Source: Centrapalus pauciflorus (lineage: Eukaryota; Streptophyta; Magnoliopsida; Asterales; Asteraceae). From it: a stretch of 64,000 bases of DNA. Where the stretch lies: contig JAANYP010000153.1 in the NCBI GenBank assembly GCA_020465985.1, positions 163,501 to 227,500 on the forward strand, read 5' to 3'. This document shows positions 33,221 through 48,300 of the stretch, piece by piece (positions within the stretch are counted from its first letter, which is position 1; every line of letters begins with the position of its first letter). The notes under the pieces were generated by a model. That model was not told the origin of the DNA, searched no databases, and saw only the letters and a list, made by a program, of their open reading frames with translations. The translations under genes were made by a program, and so were the position numbers.

Positions 33221-33233
33221 TGGTATCAGAGCC
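33221..33233 (+). other. Primer-binding site of C1
   Basis: TGGTATCAGAGCC begins one base after the LTR end CCCAACA. It is complementary to initiator Met tRNA. C2 has the same site at 48288-48300. Confidence 0.85.
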
Positions 33234-36200
33234 ACCTCAAGTAACATAATGATAGTATTATTCGTGTATTCCTGTCCAACGTTCTTAAAGTTTCGATTTT
33301 TAATAATTAAAAGTGTTTAAACGGTCGAAATCAATAATTAAAATGTTTAAGGTTTTGATTTGGCTTGGAGAAAATCGACCAAAGGTTTTGGAAACCTCAT
33401 GATGATTCTCGGCCAACCTTGGAGTTTCTCCAAACTCGGAATTTTGAAACCTTAGTTCGTTTTATTTAGTTGATGTTTGATTGTTTAAAAGTTTTTAATT
33501 GATTAAAGTCGAAAATTAAACGTTTCGGTTCGCGAAATCAAACCTAGAGAGTTTGGCCATGGGTTGAGACCCACGACCTCCCAATTATGATGTGGTAGCC
33601 GAAGTCATTGATGGTTTATTCCGTCATATCATTTAATTCACGGTTAAACTCGAACGATTAAATTAAATGCGTTAAAATCGAATCAATAAATCGAAAGTGT
33701 TTGGTTATTAATGTTTAGACATTTGTGACAAAATATATGTAAATATGTTTTCGGTTTTATAAAATTAAAGTGGAGACTTATATTAGTTTTTTTTATAAAA
33801 TTCGCAAATCGGTCTAAATATTATTCGATTCGATAATTAAACGATTAATTGAAATATGGAAATCGAAATAGTCAAAGTGAGTTGATTAATGGCTTCGATT
33901 AATTTCAGCCATCAAAGGATTTAATACCCTACTTGTTTTCGGTTCATATGGGTTATAGAACCTGAGTATGAGTCGGTTAACTAAGTTGGTTCGTTTCCGT
34001 TTTCCGGTAATTCGTCGTTTAAATTAAATCGGTTTTAATTAAAAGTTAAGTTTTTATGTTGAAATTAAAATTAATGATAATTTTAATTTATAAACTAGAT
34101 TTAATCTATGCATTTAATATTTATTTCCATAAAATGCATTATTAAATTAAAGGGAGTTTAATTTAAGGATTCTATTTTCAAATTGATGAAATCGTGACTT
34201 TGAGTTTCATGCTCGGTCATGGTTTAATGTTTTGAGATTTGATCTCAACATTAACGTTTTTGGTAGAAATTGTTTAAAACCATAAAGAAAGTTTTTGGTG
34301 TTATTTAAAGATGGTCAATTTTCTTTAAATATATTAAAAGACATATTTTATTTGTAAAACTGTATATTTAGAAAATTGACATTTTAAATAAAGTTTATTT
34401 ATTTCTGGAAAGGTGTTTCTATAGAATAATAGTTAATTGATAATTATTTAAAGGAATTTTAAATTATTTATCAATATTATTTGAAAATAATAACTATATT
34501 TATTAAAGGTTGTTTAATAAAAAGTTTCTTAAAATAGTAAGTTTAAGTTTCAAAGATGTTTGAATTGTTAATTGAATATTTTAAGAAAAGTGTAGTTTTG
34601 AATCCAAAGATAATGCAAAGATGGAATTGAATTTGAATTTTTCGGGAAAAAGTTGCTAAATTTGGTAAGTGTTCCTGAATTTCGAGTTTACGAACCGTAT
34701 TTAATTTAAGAACGATATTGGACATGATTACTTCAATTAATGGTAGATTAATTGGTCTTGAAATTATTTTCATGGCAAGATGAAAATGAATTCTGGATTA
34801 TTAATATGTTTTACTGCTTTATTTATGTTTGTGACATAGTCGAGCCTTGAGACCCCTTGTTTGTGATGGTTGTTTGTTTAATCTCAAGATTTGCTATTTT
34901 ATTATTGGTTATATTTTTGGGAAGGCCTGCGTGCCATTGGAATCTCGGGTTTTATGATGTAATCTGTAATAGGTTAGAAAATAGGCAAATGTATTTAGAT
35001 TAAAATTATGTAAAAAATCTTGGCGAATATGTCCATCAAGAAGAAGGTCATCCATCAAGGATGCTCGGAGACATCATCGGATGCTGGGGCTAGTGGGAGC
35101 TAAAGGAGTTCATCCTTCTTGCCTTGTGTGTTGATTTTGTCCCTTATGTTTTGACCTAATTGGTTTGTCCGTATGGCTCTCGGAAACCAATTAAGTTTCG
35201 GCTGGCTATGTCACCATGTGATTGTATGTTTTTCTTTATGCTTTATTTATATTTGCGTGATTGTGGTGACAAAGTAGATAAATAAAAAAAAATTTAAAAC
35301 TACAATCATTTTTGATGAAAAATTAAAGTATTTAAAAGGAAGTTTAAATTGGAAACCTTAATTATTTTGTCAGGTGTTAGATATGACATTTTTATGAAAT
35401 TAGTTTTTCAAATAAAAGGAGATTTATTTTTAAATGTCATATGATCAAAGAGTTGAAATTCTTAAAACTGGTACATTAACTGGATTGTTTACCAGAATAG
35501 GTGGTGTCTAGGACAGTCCCGCTATGGCTATGGTTGTAAGAATTTCCGAGAGATTTACAACTGAATTTAATCTTGGTGTCTTTAAGAGTGATTTACCAGT
35601 TCCTCTAAAGATAATGGATATAAATTTGTAAGGAGATTCAGAATGGGTCTGAATAATATTACTAGAAGTTGTAACAAAGAACTTGTGTAATTTTTCAAAG
35701 ATATACAGTAATGGAAGTTAAGTCAGTTAACTAGAGAACACTCCCACTAAGATCATGTATAAAATTAATTTTTCGATAGATCATATTACCGTTACATTTG
35801 ATAAGGGAACAGTAGCATTAAATTGATGGAAGTCATGTTGTGTTTATTGAAATAAATGATATCAACATGATATCTTTAATGTCGTTCTACTTTGCATGTT
35901 TTAGAAATCCAAGAATAAATTTGAAGTTATTCTAAAACTATTCCATAGCTGCTTGTTGTCGTGGGAACCACACCGAGATATAAAGGCTACTGTGGTTTGG
36001 TTGATATTTATGGGTAATGAATATAGCAAAGGTTGGACCAAATTCACAGTTATTTGTTGCGAACAAATATTGGATTGACCAACCGATTGAGACCACTTTG
36101 TGGATCACAGTCATGAGTCATCTCAAAAAGGTAACCCTTAGTACCTGAGATGTCACCGTACTTTAGTGCGGGTGCTACTGTACATTTGGCCTAACCTAAC

Positions 36201-36289
36201 GTCATCCGTAGCTGAGTGATCATAACGGTTCGAGGTTGGTTGCAGTGGGAGTCGTGCTGGAGGCCTAGATAGTCAATATGGAATTAAAA

Positions 36290-36602
36290 GGTAAATGTAT
36301 ATATATTCTTTTTAAACAAAAAGTATATAAGAATGATATTATTATTTATTATGACCTATTAATTTTATATATTTCTAAATATATATGAATAGTAATTATT
36401 TTCTTATATTTTTTTAAAACTTTTATTATATTATATTATAATTAGTAGAGTATTAGATTTTATTTGATTTGATTTGAATTCAAAAGTAAATTATATTAGA
36501 TTTGTATAGATATAATTTAAATTTCTTTATTATTTTTAAAACCTGTATGATGACACGTGGCTTCACCAGAATTTTATATAGTTACTCTTTTAATAGTATA
36601 GA
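36290..36602 (-). mobile_element. Helitron 5' terminal region, minus strand
   Basis: Read on the minus strand it begins TCTATACTATTAAAAG, the common start of plant Helitrons, with T as the next plus-strand base (36603). A CACGTG box lies at 36554-36559. The extent to the left is uncertain; it meets C1 at about 36285. It might be the 5' end belonging to the Helitron 3' end at 28830, with everything between nested, but no paralogue in the window confirms this. Confidence 0.55.
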
Positions 36603-36875
36603 TAGATGGTAAGAAAAAAAATGTAAATTTTAATGAAAAAAGAGGTGACATTATATATTGCTTTTTGAGATGGCATTTGGGTGAAAAGGAAAGAGATGAC
36701 AGAAGGAAAAAAAAAAAAAGTTAAAAAAAGTTAAGAGATGCACGTTAGGTTTGCGTGTTAGACGGGAGTGATCATGTTACTACTCAAAAATAAAGGAGAG
36801 GTAAGTTCTATCTTTGGATGGGTAAATTTCATGCATGATATGATTCTTTATGTTTCATTTTTTATGATACATTTT

Positions 36876-37732
<857 letters not shown>

Positions 37733-38184
37733 AAATGAGATCAGATGAAAAGTTAAATATTTGTAAGAAGTGGTGAGAAATGTTGTATCAAATAACAAAT
37801 TCATTGAATCAATTTGTTATTTCATTATTCAACAAAAAATGTTGCATCTAGGGGTGACAATTTTGGCTCATTAAAGCAAACGGGTCAAAAGAGTTGACAA
37901 CCAAAAGTCATAAATTTTACATAATATTAACATTTTTTTCAAAAGACAATTTGTTTAGTACACTGTTTTTTTACAATTTTTAAAAAAAATTATATTATAG
38001 CTTAGTTTTTCTACTACGAGTCAATTTAAACGTTTGACTCATTGGGGCAAAATTGTCACCTCCACTTGTATCAAAGGGGGACCCACCACAATATAATTAT
38101 AAAAAAGACGTGACCTAAAATTTTTTAGTTAGAATTGATTCTTTTATTTCTCAAATATTTAACTTCACACACACACACACACAG
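37733..38184. other. No gene seen
   Basis: A/T-rich sequence with a CA run near 38168-38183. A weak inverted pair (about 37855 'ggggtgacaattttggc' and about 38045 'ggcaaaattgtcacctcc') suggests a small palindromic MITE of about 210 bp. Confidence 0.4.

Positions 38185-39951
<1,767 letters not shown>

Positions 39952-40009
<58 letters not shown>
39952..40009. repeat. (TA)n microsatellite
   Basis: Pure TA adjoining the right end of the family 3 unit. Confidence 0.95.
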
Positions 40010-40014
<5 letters not shown>

Positions 40015-41100
40015 TGAATTTAGTGAGAATACAGCTAGTTATGGAAATTAGTGAGAAAGCATGGTAACTTAACATGTAATTATGATTATGATTGTAACCG
40101 ACGGTGGTGTAATTGGTAAAACATAAATAGTGACGGTTATAACCACTAACTATGGTTATATGACAAATCATGACTGGTTTTCATCACTTTCATAAATTAT
40201 GTAGTTAAGACTGGTATCCTAGAAAACAGGATTGAATTGAACAAAGCAACGAGCTAAGATTGGTGCCTCAAATTTCCCATTTATGTTCGTATCTGATCTT
40301 AGTTATCATTTGATTCAAACAGGGTTTCACGTAGCTGTATGTTTCGTAAGGAGAAGTTGGATTGCATATTTATTAATTTATTACAAAATTGTTAAAATGA
40401 AGTAACTTTTTGTTTAGAGCTTAATTGAAGCTTAGAATATGTTTGTTTACCTCTTAATGGAATCATTATGAGATCATTTTACCTTTGAATGACTTCTTAA
40501 TAATTCCACTAAAATCTAAACAAGCAACCCCTTAATGAGCTAAACTATTTGGATTCAAACATATCATCTTGTTTGTTTTGACATCTTAATAATGCCGAAG
40601 AAACTATATAAATAAAAATACAAAATAGGATAAAATAACAAAAGAAGATCTTGAAAATGTTGAAAAAACTATAAAATTAGATACATATAAAAGGACAAAA
40701 TAACAAAAAGATGAAATATGAAGAAATAAACTATTCTGTCGTTTAAAATTATGTGTAATATTAAATAAATATCAATAATAATTTATACATGAGTATGACG
40801 TGTAATATTAATTAATATATCAATAAAAATTTACAAACAAAAGGTTCATTTGTGTAATTTACTCTAGATCATCATTAAATATCAATAATTTTACTATTTG
40901 TAATGTTTAAATATTAATAGAAGTTCTATAAATATCAACCAAAAATTTATAAAAAATGAAAATTTGTGTAATTTACTATATATAAATCATCAAAAATATC
41001 AATAAGGTTACTATCATTACATTTTGTAACTTTTAAAAATTAATAAAATTTATATAAATTAAATGGACCATTTGAGTAATTTACTCTAAATATAACTAAA
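40010..41100. other. No gene seen
   Basis: Very A/T-rich sequence without a convincing ORF. Around 40430-40600 there are facing 'tttgtttacctcttaatgg' and 'aaacaagcaaccccttaatg' words that could be ends of a small Tourist-like MITE, but borders cannot be fixed. Confidence 0.4.
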
Positions 41101-41960
41101 CTAGTTTATTACCCATGTAATACATGGATATGTTTAAAAGATTGTTTTTAAAATAAATATAATCATACAATATTATTATAAATTTATATATTAAAAATGA
41201 AATATTATTACTAAACTTGAATAAATGAATCATTCAAACGACATTAATTATAATTTTAAAAAAACATGATATGAAAATAAATAAAATTAATATTTGAAAA
41301 TTTTTTATTTGTTGTTATGTTATTATCAACCCATATGATATTAAGTTATTAGCAAAAGACAATTTTTTACATGATATTTCTTTGATGTTATTATTTTAAA
41401 AAATTACATAAAATATATAATTATTATCACTATAAATTTTTTCTTTTTAAATTAATATGAGATGAAATTTTTTATTTACAAAACGCTAATAATTAGTCAA
41501 TGATCCACGAATTTTGTTAAAAGACATAACTAATAAAGGATATATCCATCCATGATTTTAAAAAATAAAAAAAATGATGTATGGATATATTTTAAACCAT
41601 AATTTAGATAATAACTGATAAATTTTTATTTAATACCTATTGTTAGTTGTAATTTTACATATTTTTTAATATTTAAGAATTAACCAAATAAGTATCATCA
41701 AATAATATAAAAGAAATCATTTCGAACTAATGTGTTAAATCGGAAAGTCATTAACATCATTTGGTAAAATTTCTTTTTAATGATTCTTTTTTAATGATTA
41801 AATTTAGATTGTCATCAAATGTAATTGTTTACAACTTAACTAGAAATAAATTGGAATAAATATATATATATGGAAATGTTTTAGGCGGGAAAACGAAAAT
41901 ACGATGTGCTAATTAGATTACACGTGGCACAAAATGTTTTCTTTTATTAATATATATAGA
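41101..41960 (-). mobile_element. Complete non-autonomous Helitron, minus strand
   Basis: The 860-bp unit begins CTAG after an A (41100), followed by the hairpin words 'ccatgtaatacatgg'. It ends 'tatatataga' before a T (41961). On the minus strand it therefore runs from TCTATATATATTAATAAAAG to a hairpin plus CTAG, inserted between A and T without target duplication. CACGTG lies 34 bp from the 5' end (41921-41926). No Rep/helicase is encoded. Confidence 0.8.
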
Positions 41961-42118
41961 TTGGATGGATAATTATAAATAAATAAATAAGAGATAATTA
42001 TAAATAATTATCTAGTCATTTATATGTTATTAGATAATGTATAAAAGATTAATATTATTTAAAGGGTATATAATTATAGAGATAATTATATAAGGTTTAA
42101 ATAATAAAGATAATTATT

Positions 42119-42121
<3 letters not shown>

Positions 42122-42200
<79 letters not shown>
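42122..42200. repeat. (TA)n microsatellite
   Basis: About 78 bp of TA borders the left side of the MITE at 42201. A matching TA run (42639-42697) borders its right side. Confidence 0.95.
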
Positions 42201-42202
<2 letters not shown>

Positions 42203-42634
42203 TTTGGGTTCAAATGAGTACCACTAGTTTTGCGGAGTACCGGAGGTACCTCGCTTAAAATTATTTTTTCTGAAATTTTTTTTCATAAGCATGTTTAAAT
42301 TAATAATATAAGACTACTTGCAAAAAATCACACATAAACACACACTATAACTATGTGAAACGTGCAAGTTCACATGAACTGCACTGTTGTGAACGTATAT
42401 TCACAGCTAAGCATGTTCACATGAATTTTTCCACGTTCACATGACTTTTAAGAGGCTACGAAGTGTGAATGCGTGTAATTCTTTTACAAATATGCTTATA
42501 TTATTTGTATCTAAATGAATATGAAAAAAAAATTTTAAAAAAAAAATTTTTTTTGGAGCATGTTCACATCTTAAACCCGTGTGTTCACTGGTACTCACGG
42601 TACGCTGCATTTTTTAGGTACTCACACGAACCAT

Positions 42635-42638
<4 letters not shown>
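42201..42638 (-). mobile_element. (TA)n-bounded MITE-like unit, family 1, inverted copy
   Basis: It is the reverse complement of the unit at 28196-28634 along its whole length. It lies inside the TA-rich part of LTR C2; the 3' LTR has only a short TA-rich stretch at the matching place, so this is an insertion or an expansion around it. Confidence 0.8.
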
Positions 42639-42699
<61 letters not shown>

Positions 42700-42784
42700 C
42701 CTACGTTTTGGTTTGTGTGGGACACAAAACAAAACTCAAAACACAATGTGTGAGATGTATATATACACTACTAGTAAAATGAGT

Positions 42785-43265
42785 ATCAGCGACGGATCTT
42801 GTGACGGAATTTGCGATGGAACTTTAGCGACAGATTAACGACGGATTAGTGACGGATCTGCAACAGATTAGCGACAGATTTTAAATGACAGACCAGCTAC
42901 GGATTACCGACAGATTTCAACGACAGATTTGTGACAGCAACTTAGCGACATATCAGCGACAGATTATCAACGGATTTGTGACATCTGCTTAGCGACAAAT
43001 TAGCTACGGTTTATCGACGGAATTCAGCGACAGATTTGTTCCAACATTTTAGCGACGGAACAACGACATATTATCGACAGACTTATACAACGGATTTGAG
43101 ACAACTTTATTGTGACAGATCAGTGACAGATTTGCGACACAAAATTAGTGACGGATTTATGAAAGGCAATTAGCGACAGATCAGTGACGGATCTGCGACA
43201 TAAATTTAGTGACGGATTTATGACAGGCAATTAGCGACAGATCAGTGACGGATCAGCGACGGATC
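42785..43265 (+). repeat. CACTA left sub-terminal repeats
   Basis: Dozens of GCGACGGAT, GCGACAGATT and GTGACGGATC words at about 12-25 bp spacing. Such arrays bind the transposase or TNPA-type protein in the En/Spm family. Confidence 0.85.
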
Positions 43266-43755
43266 TTGAAAAGAAATGTTTAAAAATAGATTTTAAAAAA
43301 AAAATAATATCCAACTATACACCGGATCGTCAAGTTTGGTTTGCAATTTATTGTTCGTTTAACATAAAATGTTTCATTAATCATTTTTAATCAAATCGGT
43401 ATTCTAATAATTGATTATGTAATTTTCTTTATCATTTACTCAATAGTCAAATAAATATAACTTTATTGTATCCATTTTAATTTCAAAGAAATATTTAATT
43501 TAACGTCAATAGCAAGTGGACATTAATATTTAACAAGTTATTAACCATATAATTAATCCATTTTAGGTTACGGTCTACTTAAATTCATTTATCAATTAGT
43601 GACTAATAATAATAACACATAAATGTTATTAATCATAAATATATAACTGTGATATTAAATGTTACTTAATTTATTCATATTGGTTCCAACTACATTTTTT
43701 TAGGTTATTAAAAGGGTTAATGGGAAACCCTGCTGGTTTTAAGTTGAACACCGAG

Positions 43756-44640
43756 TGTAACATCCCGACCCCGAGTGGGTCGGCGATACCCTATTTAACT
43801 AAAATTAGGTTTTGAAGAAATTCAAAGACTAAGAAATGTTTTGAAAATAGGTTTATAATAAAGTTATATTTGGAATGTTTACCGAGCATCCTAACGTAAT
43901 ATATAACAATCAATCTCATACAAAAGACTATACTGAGAGGTCAACTCAGTGTATTTGGCCGGAAGGAGTGTATGACATTACACTACACTTTCGCAATACA
44001 CATAACAACCTAGGATACATCCATACGCCCCCCCCCCCCCCCCTGAAATAATCAACAGCTCATTCCCGAGCTAATATAATCTCAATCATGAATCGTAATC
44101 TCAAACAAAAGGGAGACGCCGTAATCGATCACACTGTTACGGAAAAGTCATGTCATTGGTGCCGCAATGGCATGCCTGTGGAACCTCCACATGTAGTTTA
44201 CTCGGTAATCCTATCTCTTGACTACTGTCTCAGGTTCAAGCATAACAAAAAGGCTCGAATAAATATCTCAAACTTAATAATCATTTCAACACAAAAGGGC
44301 CAAATTTCACAACGCAATATCAACATCCACAATAAACCATGAAAGTAAGTGTTTCCAAAATATGTTTTTGGCAAATGTTTTACGTGCATTTTAAAAACGA
44401 TATTTGCTTTTGAAAAAGAAACTGACACAAGAGATCAAAATTCAACTATCAAATATTAGCATGCAATTCACACATTGAACAACTCAAGAATAACGCTGAA
44501 AGAAGTACGGAATTCGTACCTTAGAAACAGCTTAGCAAAATCACGATGACAACATGAATCTGCTACGAATCGATCCGATCTATAATAACGAACTTAAATA
44601 AGGAATTCGATAGAACTTAGCTAGGTTGGTCTTCTAGCTA
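43756..44640 (-). mobile_element. Gypsy-type LTR fragment inside the CACTA
   Basis: It begins TGTAACATCCCGACC on the plus strand, the complement of a typical GGGATGTTACA LTR end. 'gtacggaattcgtacc' (about 44508-44522) resembles the leader region of such LTRs read on the minus strand. A 15-16 base C run lies at about 44029-44043. The other border is not recognisable. Sequences flanking it (about 43330-43430 and 44690-44790) are similar to each other, so part of the element was duplicated. Confidence 0.45.
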
Positions 44641-45339
44641 CCCATTTCCATTATTTTTAATACATACTTTTATATTTAATAACTATTAAGGTTGGTTTGC
44701 AATTATTGTTCGTTTAACTTAAACTGTTTCATTAATTATTATTAAATCAACTCGGTGTTCTAATAATTAATTATGTCATTTTCTGTATACTTTAATCGGT
44801 AGTCAACAACATTCAAACTAAGATATAAAACAACTCGGTGTTCTAATAATTAATTATTGTAAGATTTTAAAATATAAAACAGAACTAGTTTATACCAAAT
44901 ACATTCAAACTAAGAATTAAAACATAAAAATATTAATTTTATTACAAAAAAAAATTACAAGAATATGAAGTTGTAAGCCAGACATATGAATAATAAGTAA
45001 GAATGGTTAACAAATTATAATATGTTAGGAACTTATATGAACCAAGAAAGGTAATATAAAATATAAAATTTGACAATAAAAGTATTCTAAATTTTTTTTT
45101 ACCGAGTAAGGTAATATAAAATTTTATTTTGGGCGATAAAGACATAAAATTCAAATTTTATGCCAATAAATATAATCAAATATTATTCTTTTACCACAAA
45201 AAGGAGCATAAAATTAAAAATTTACCTTCTTGATTGGTCATCAATACCTTTTTTTGTCAAATTTGAATTTTATATTACATTTATTGGTTTAAAAATTTTA
45301 AATTACCTTTATTTTCAATTTTTAAATTTTATATTAGTT

Positions 45340-45760
45340 TTTTTGGTAATTGTATTATCTTCTTTTGTTGCCCGCCCAAATTTCATCTGTCCCGGTTCCC
45401 CTCAGGTTGATGATTTCACAGGCCACACAAAAACAAAACCCTATTTTCTTTCTAGGTTATTACCTTGGCTCTCCTTCTCTGCAAGCTCTCTACTCCTCCC
45501 ATCACCTTGCTGCCGATCGATCTCCTCCTACCTGGGCTGCTGCTGCGCCGCCGTCTCCTATCACCGTCGGAGGTACATTCTTCTTCTCCTTTCTGCTCCC
45601 GTCTGTCTCCTTTCTGCGTCGCCATCTCCCACGGCCGGCCACACAATGTCGCTCGCACACACACACACTCACGCACCTGCGCGCACGATGGCTATGTCTT
45701 TCGTATTTGTTGCGATCAATGTTCTACTGTTTCTGATTTGGGTTTTTGTGTGATTCTTGG
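45340..45760 (+). other. GC-rich gene-like fragment in the CACTA
   Basis: A CT-rich, GC-richer stretch in an AT-rich element resembles the 5' untranslated region and first exon of a plant gene, followed by T-rich sequence like an intron. Several overlapping frames are open but none matches a family I recognise, and I do not call a product. It may be a captured gene piece together with 47099-47205. Confidence 0.35.
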
Positions 45761-46049
45761 GATTTTTTGCCTTCTCTTTCGTAGGTTCTTTCCATGACCT
45801 TTTTTATGTTTTCTTCATTTCTAGTCTTTTCTTTGCGTCTAGAGTTCAAAGATGGTTGAAAATCATGGTGGGGTTTTCTTGAAAATCTCTCTAGATTGAC
45901 CTAATTGTTTGTATTCAATGAAATTACATATAGATTTTTGGTATGGATTAGTTTCTGTTTGGTTGTTTCTGTGCTAGATATAATGTTTTTTTTTTTGCAA
46001 TTGTTTTATCTTTTGATTGGATCGATTTGTGGTTTTGGTTTGATGTATA

Positions 46050-46650
46050 CAGTGGCGGACCCAGAAATTTTTTTTATGGGGGTCGGAATTTAATAGCTAC
46101 GATAATGTAAGTGTAGAAAAAAAATGTAAATCTTTCAAAGAAAAAAATGTATTTTCCTTGTTTTTGGACCAAATATAATTATATATAATTAATATTTTGT
46201 GACTTTGTATTCTCCTTGAAGAGAGGATTCCTTCGATATAAAGAACGTCTAAAACGAAGCTAAGATGAATGAGATATCGATGCTCAAAGATTGATGTTGG
46301 AATGAATAAAACTCTTTCTAGTGGGAAAACTTGAGTCCCACATAGGAAGGAAGATGGAAACCAAAGTGGGTTTATAAGGAGGAGTGTTTAAAGTCATAAC
46401 AAAATTGTTTGTGGTTTTACTCCAATGCCTACCCGCGCGCAGGGGGGGTGCAAATCCTGGACACCGAAGGCTAAAATCCACTGAATTCGTGTGCGCCAGC
46501 ACCTGCGGACACGAATGCAGCTCTGAAAATTAGGGCTCGTGCGAGGCAATCTTTTTACTCCGAGTGAGAGCTGAGGGGTCGAACTTTAAAAATCTCCCGT
46601 AATTATCGGGGTCGGTTGACCCCCACGCCTAAAGCATGGGTCCGCCCCTG
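46050..46650. mobile_element. hAT-type MITE nested in the CACTA
   Basis: The 601-bp unit starts CAGTGGCGGACCCA and ends TGGGTCCGCCCCTG, which are imperfect inverted repeats. The flanking 8 bp GATGTATA is perfectly duplicated (46042-46049 and 46651-46658). The 8-bp duplication and CAGTGG start mark the hAT superfamily. No transposase is present. Confidence 0.92.
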
Positions 46651-47098
46651 GATGTATAGGCATGGACAATGGGTGTAGTTATGTGTGTTTAAAGTTGTGT
46701 TGGTATCTGTCAAGATATGCATAGTTGTAGGAAATCATCTTCTTTAAGTTGCACCTCAAGGATACTATATGTCTTATCCAAATACTTGTTAAAGGATATA
46801 AGTTTTTTGTGTTTACTGTTCTAACATCCTCTGCAGAAGCAGAATGCAAGTTTTTTTCTATGTTATGTCTGGATAGTTTGGACTGTTTAGTTTTAACGTT
46901 TTTTTAAAGATGTCTATTGTGTTATTTTAAAAGTGGTTTATTGTAGTGAGGTCATTGTGTTTATATTTGGTCAAGTGACCGGTTAATGTTAGGGTTTAAT
47001 GAAAAGTATTTGTTCGTGATATCTTCTTGTTACTTGTGTTGCTGTGATATCTGTTTTACAACACCATGTAACGTCTCTTTAATCATTCATATATGCAG

Positions 47099-47205
47099 GA
47101 ACATGAACAAGCACTTGCTGATGCCATTGCAAGGCTTGCAGACATCTCAGATGGTGAAAGTGGTACAAACTCTATAAACGACCATCCTACTTTTGAGTTG
47201 AGATT
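47099..47205 (+). pseudogene. Exon-like captured gene fragment
   Basis: After 'catatatgcag' (a splice-acceptor-like site) a short frame reads EHEQALADAIARLADISDGE, then Ser/Asn-rich residues. It is amphipathic and protein-like, unlike its surroundings. I do not recognise the parent gene with certainty. Its position between CACTA ends suggests transduplication of host sequence. Confidence 0.4.
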
Positions 47206-47504
47206 CTTGGTTTTGATGAGTAAACTTTTGTTAGTGTACTTCTATATACTTGGATTTGTATGCTTGTTAGTTTAGGAATATGGATTCACATGTAATTTAA
47301 TCTACTCTATGTAATTTTATAGACTTCAACACTGATTGTATTAATATGATATTTAAACGAAAGTTAATATCTTGTGGTAAAGAGTTTCGTGATATTAAGG
47401 CAAGCATAAAAAATAATATTATAAGTGTCGCATGATGATGAGGCAACAGATTGAAAACAAATAAACAACAAAAACAAATCTGGCATAGAAAAATTAGAGA
47501 CAGA

Positions 47505-47880
47505 TTTGCTACAAAAAAACATGTCGCTGATTGGTCTGTCGCTAATCCGTCGCTGATTGGTCTGTCGTTAATCTGTCGCTGATTGGACTGTCGCTATTCT
47601 GTCGTTGATTGATACGTCGTTAATCTGTCGCTGATTGGTCCGTCGCTGATTGATCCGTGGCTAATCCGTCACTGATTGGTCCGTTGCAAATCCGTCGTTG
47701 ATGGATCTGTCGTTAATCTGTCGTTGATTGTTCCGTTGTTGATCTGTCTTTGATCTGTCGCTATTTGTATATAGTCGTTGATCCGTCGCTAAATTGAAAT
47801 TAGCGACAAGGGTTTTACCGACAGATTAATCCGTCGCTGAAACACATCAGTGACAGATTAGCGACGGAAAAATCCGTCGC
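47505..47880 (-). repeat. CACTA right sub-terminal repeats
   Basis: Repeated 'gtcgctgattggtctgtcg' words, the complement of the left array, lead into the terminal inverted repeat. Confidence 0.85.
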
Positions 47881-48287
47881 TGATACCCCAGTTTTTAGTA
47901 GTGATATGGAGATAATGTATGCATTTGTGTGATGTGATTTTCCACACAAAAAAAAAAAACCACACACGAAAGTGTGTGTGGGTTTGATGGTGTACGACCG
48001 CATGCAAAGAAACATAACCTAGGGTTTTGGTTTTCCCGTTTTTCGTGTGTTTGATTGCATACCTGACGCCGCTCGATCGTGTCATCACCGGTGGATACCG
48101 AAAGCGTCTCATTCGTGTATTCTTGTCATAGAATGCAAAGGTACAGATTTTTATTGCTTTCTCGTTTACTTATCTTATGTATACTTGATGATCCGTGTAC
48201 GGAATTCGTAATTTTAAAAGCTTTCGTTGTACATTTAATGTGATTAATGTTTATGTTTTTATGAAAAACCATACGAATTCCCAACAG

Positions 48288-48300
48288 TGGTATCAGAGCC
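48288..48300 (+). other. Primer-binding site of C2
   Basis: TGGTATCAGAGCC, one base after the LTR end CCAACA; complementary to initiator Met tRNA. Confidence 0.85.

Larger units (their letters stand above)
32617..36285 (+). mobile_element. Element C1, non-coding copia-type retrotransposon, truncated
   Basis: A 5'-truncated LTR (32617-33219, end CCCAACA) is followed by a primer site and 3 kb of internal sequence. The internal part is collinear with C2 (48301 to about 50580, then about 52950-53670). The internal region has no open frame of note. Compared with C2, about 2.3 kb carrying the gag relic is missing near 35520. The 3' LTR is absent, and similarity stops at about 36280 after 'gcctagatagtcaatatg'. 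Confidence 0.75.
42766..47903 (+). mobile_element. Non-autonomous CACTA element
   Basis: The 5,138-bp element has terminal inverted repeats CACTACTAGTAAAA... and ...TTTTTAGTAGTG, both followed inward by 'tatcagcgacgga'. The 3-bp target duplication is ATA (42763-42765 and 47904-47906). Sub-terminal arrays of GCGACGGAT-like words occupy about 480 bp on the left and 380 bp on the right in opposite orientation. No transposase domain is seen. It carries a hAT MITE, an LTR fragment and gene-like fragments. The 3' LTR of C2 is the exact empty site. Confidence 0.92.
41961..48286 (+). mobile_element. 5' LTR of C2, interrupted by a MITE and a CACTA element
   Basis: LTR pieces are 41961 to about 42200, 42639-42765 and 47904-48286. 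They match the uninterrupted 3' LTR (54382-55066) in order: 'ttggatggataatta', 'atgacctacgttttggttt', 'gagataatgtatgcatttg', 'accggtggataccgaaag' and CCAACA at the end. Confidence 0.8.

Noticed and set aside
44029..44043. Run of about 15 C residues
   Set aside because: Probably a homopolymer expansion or a sequencing/assembly artefact; no structure around it supports a function.
45160..45753. 197-codon frame with hydrophobic segments in the CACTA
   Set aside because: Its N-terminal half reads A/T-rich sequence and its C-terminal half a CT-rich leader; overlapping frames are equally open and no family is recognised.
46284..46502. 72-codon minus-strand frame
   Set aside because: It lies wholly inside the hAT MITE and has no domain.
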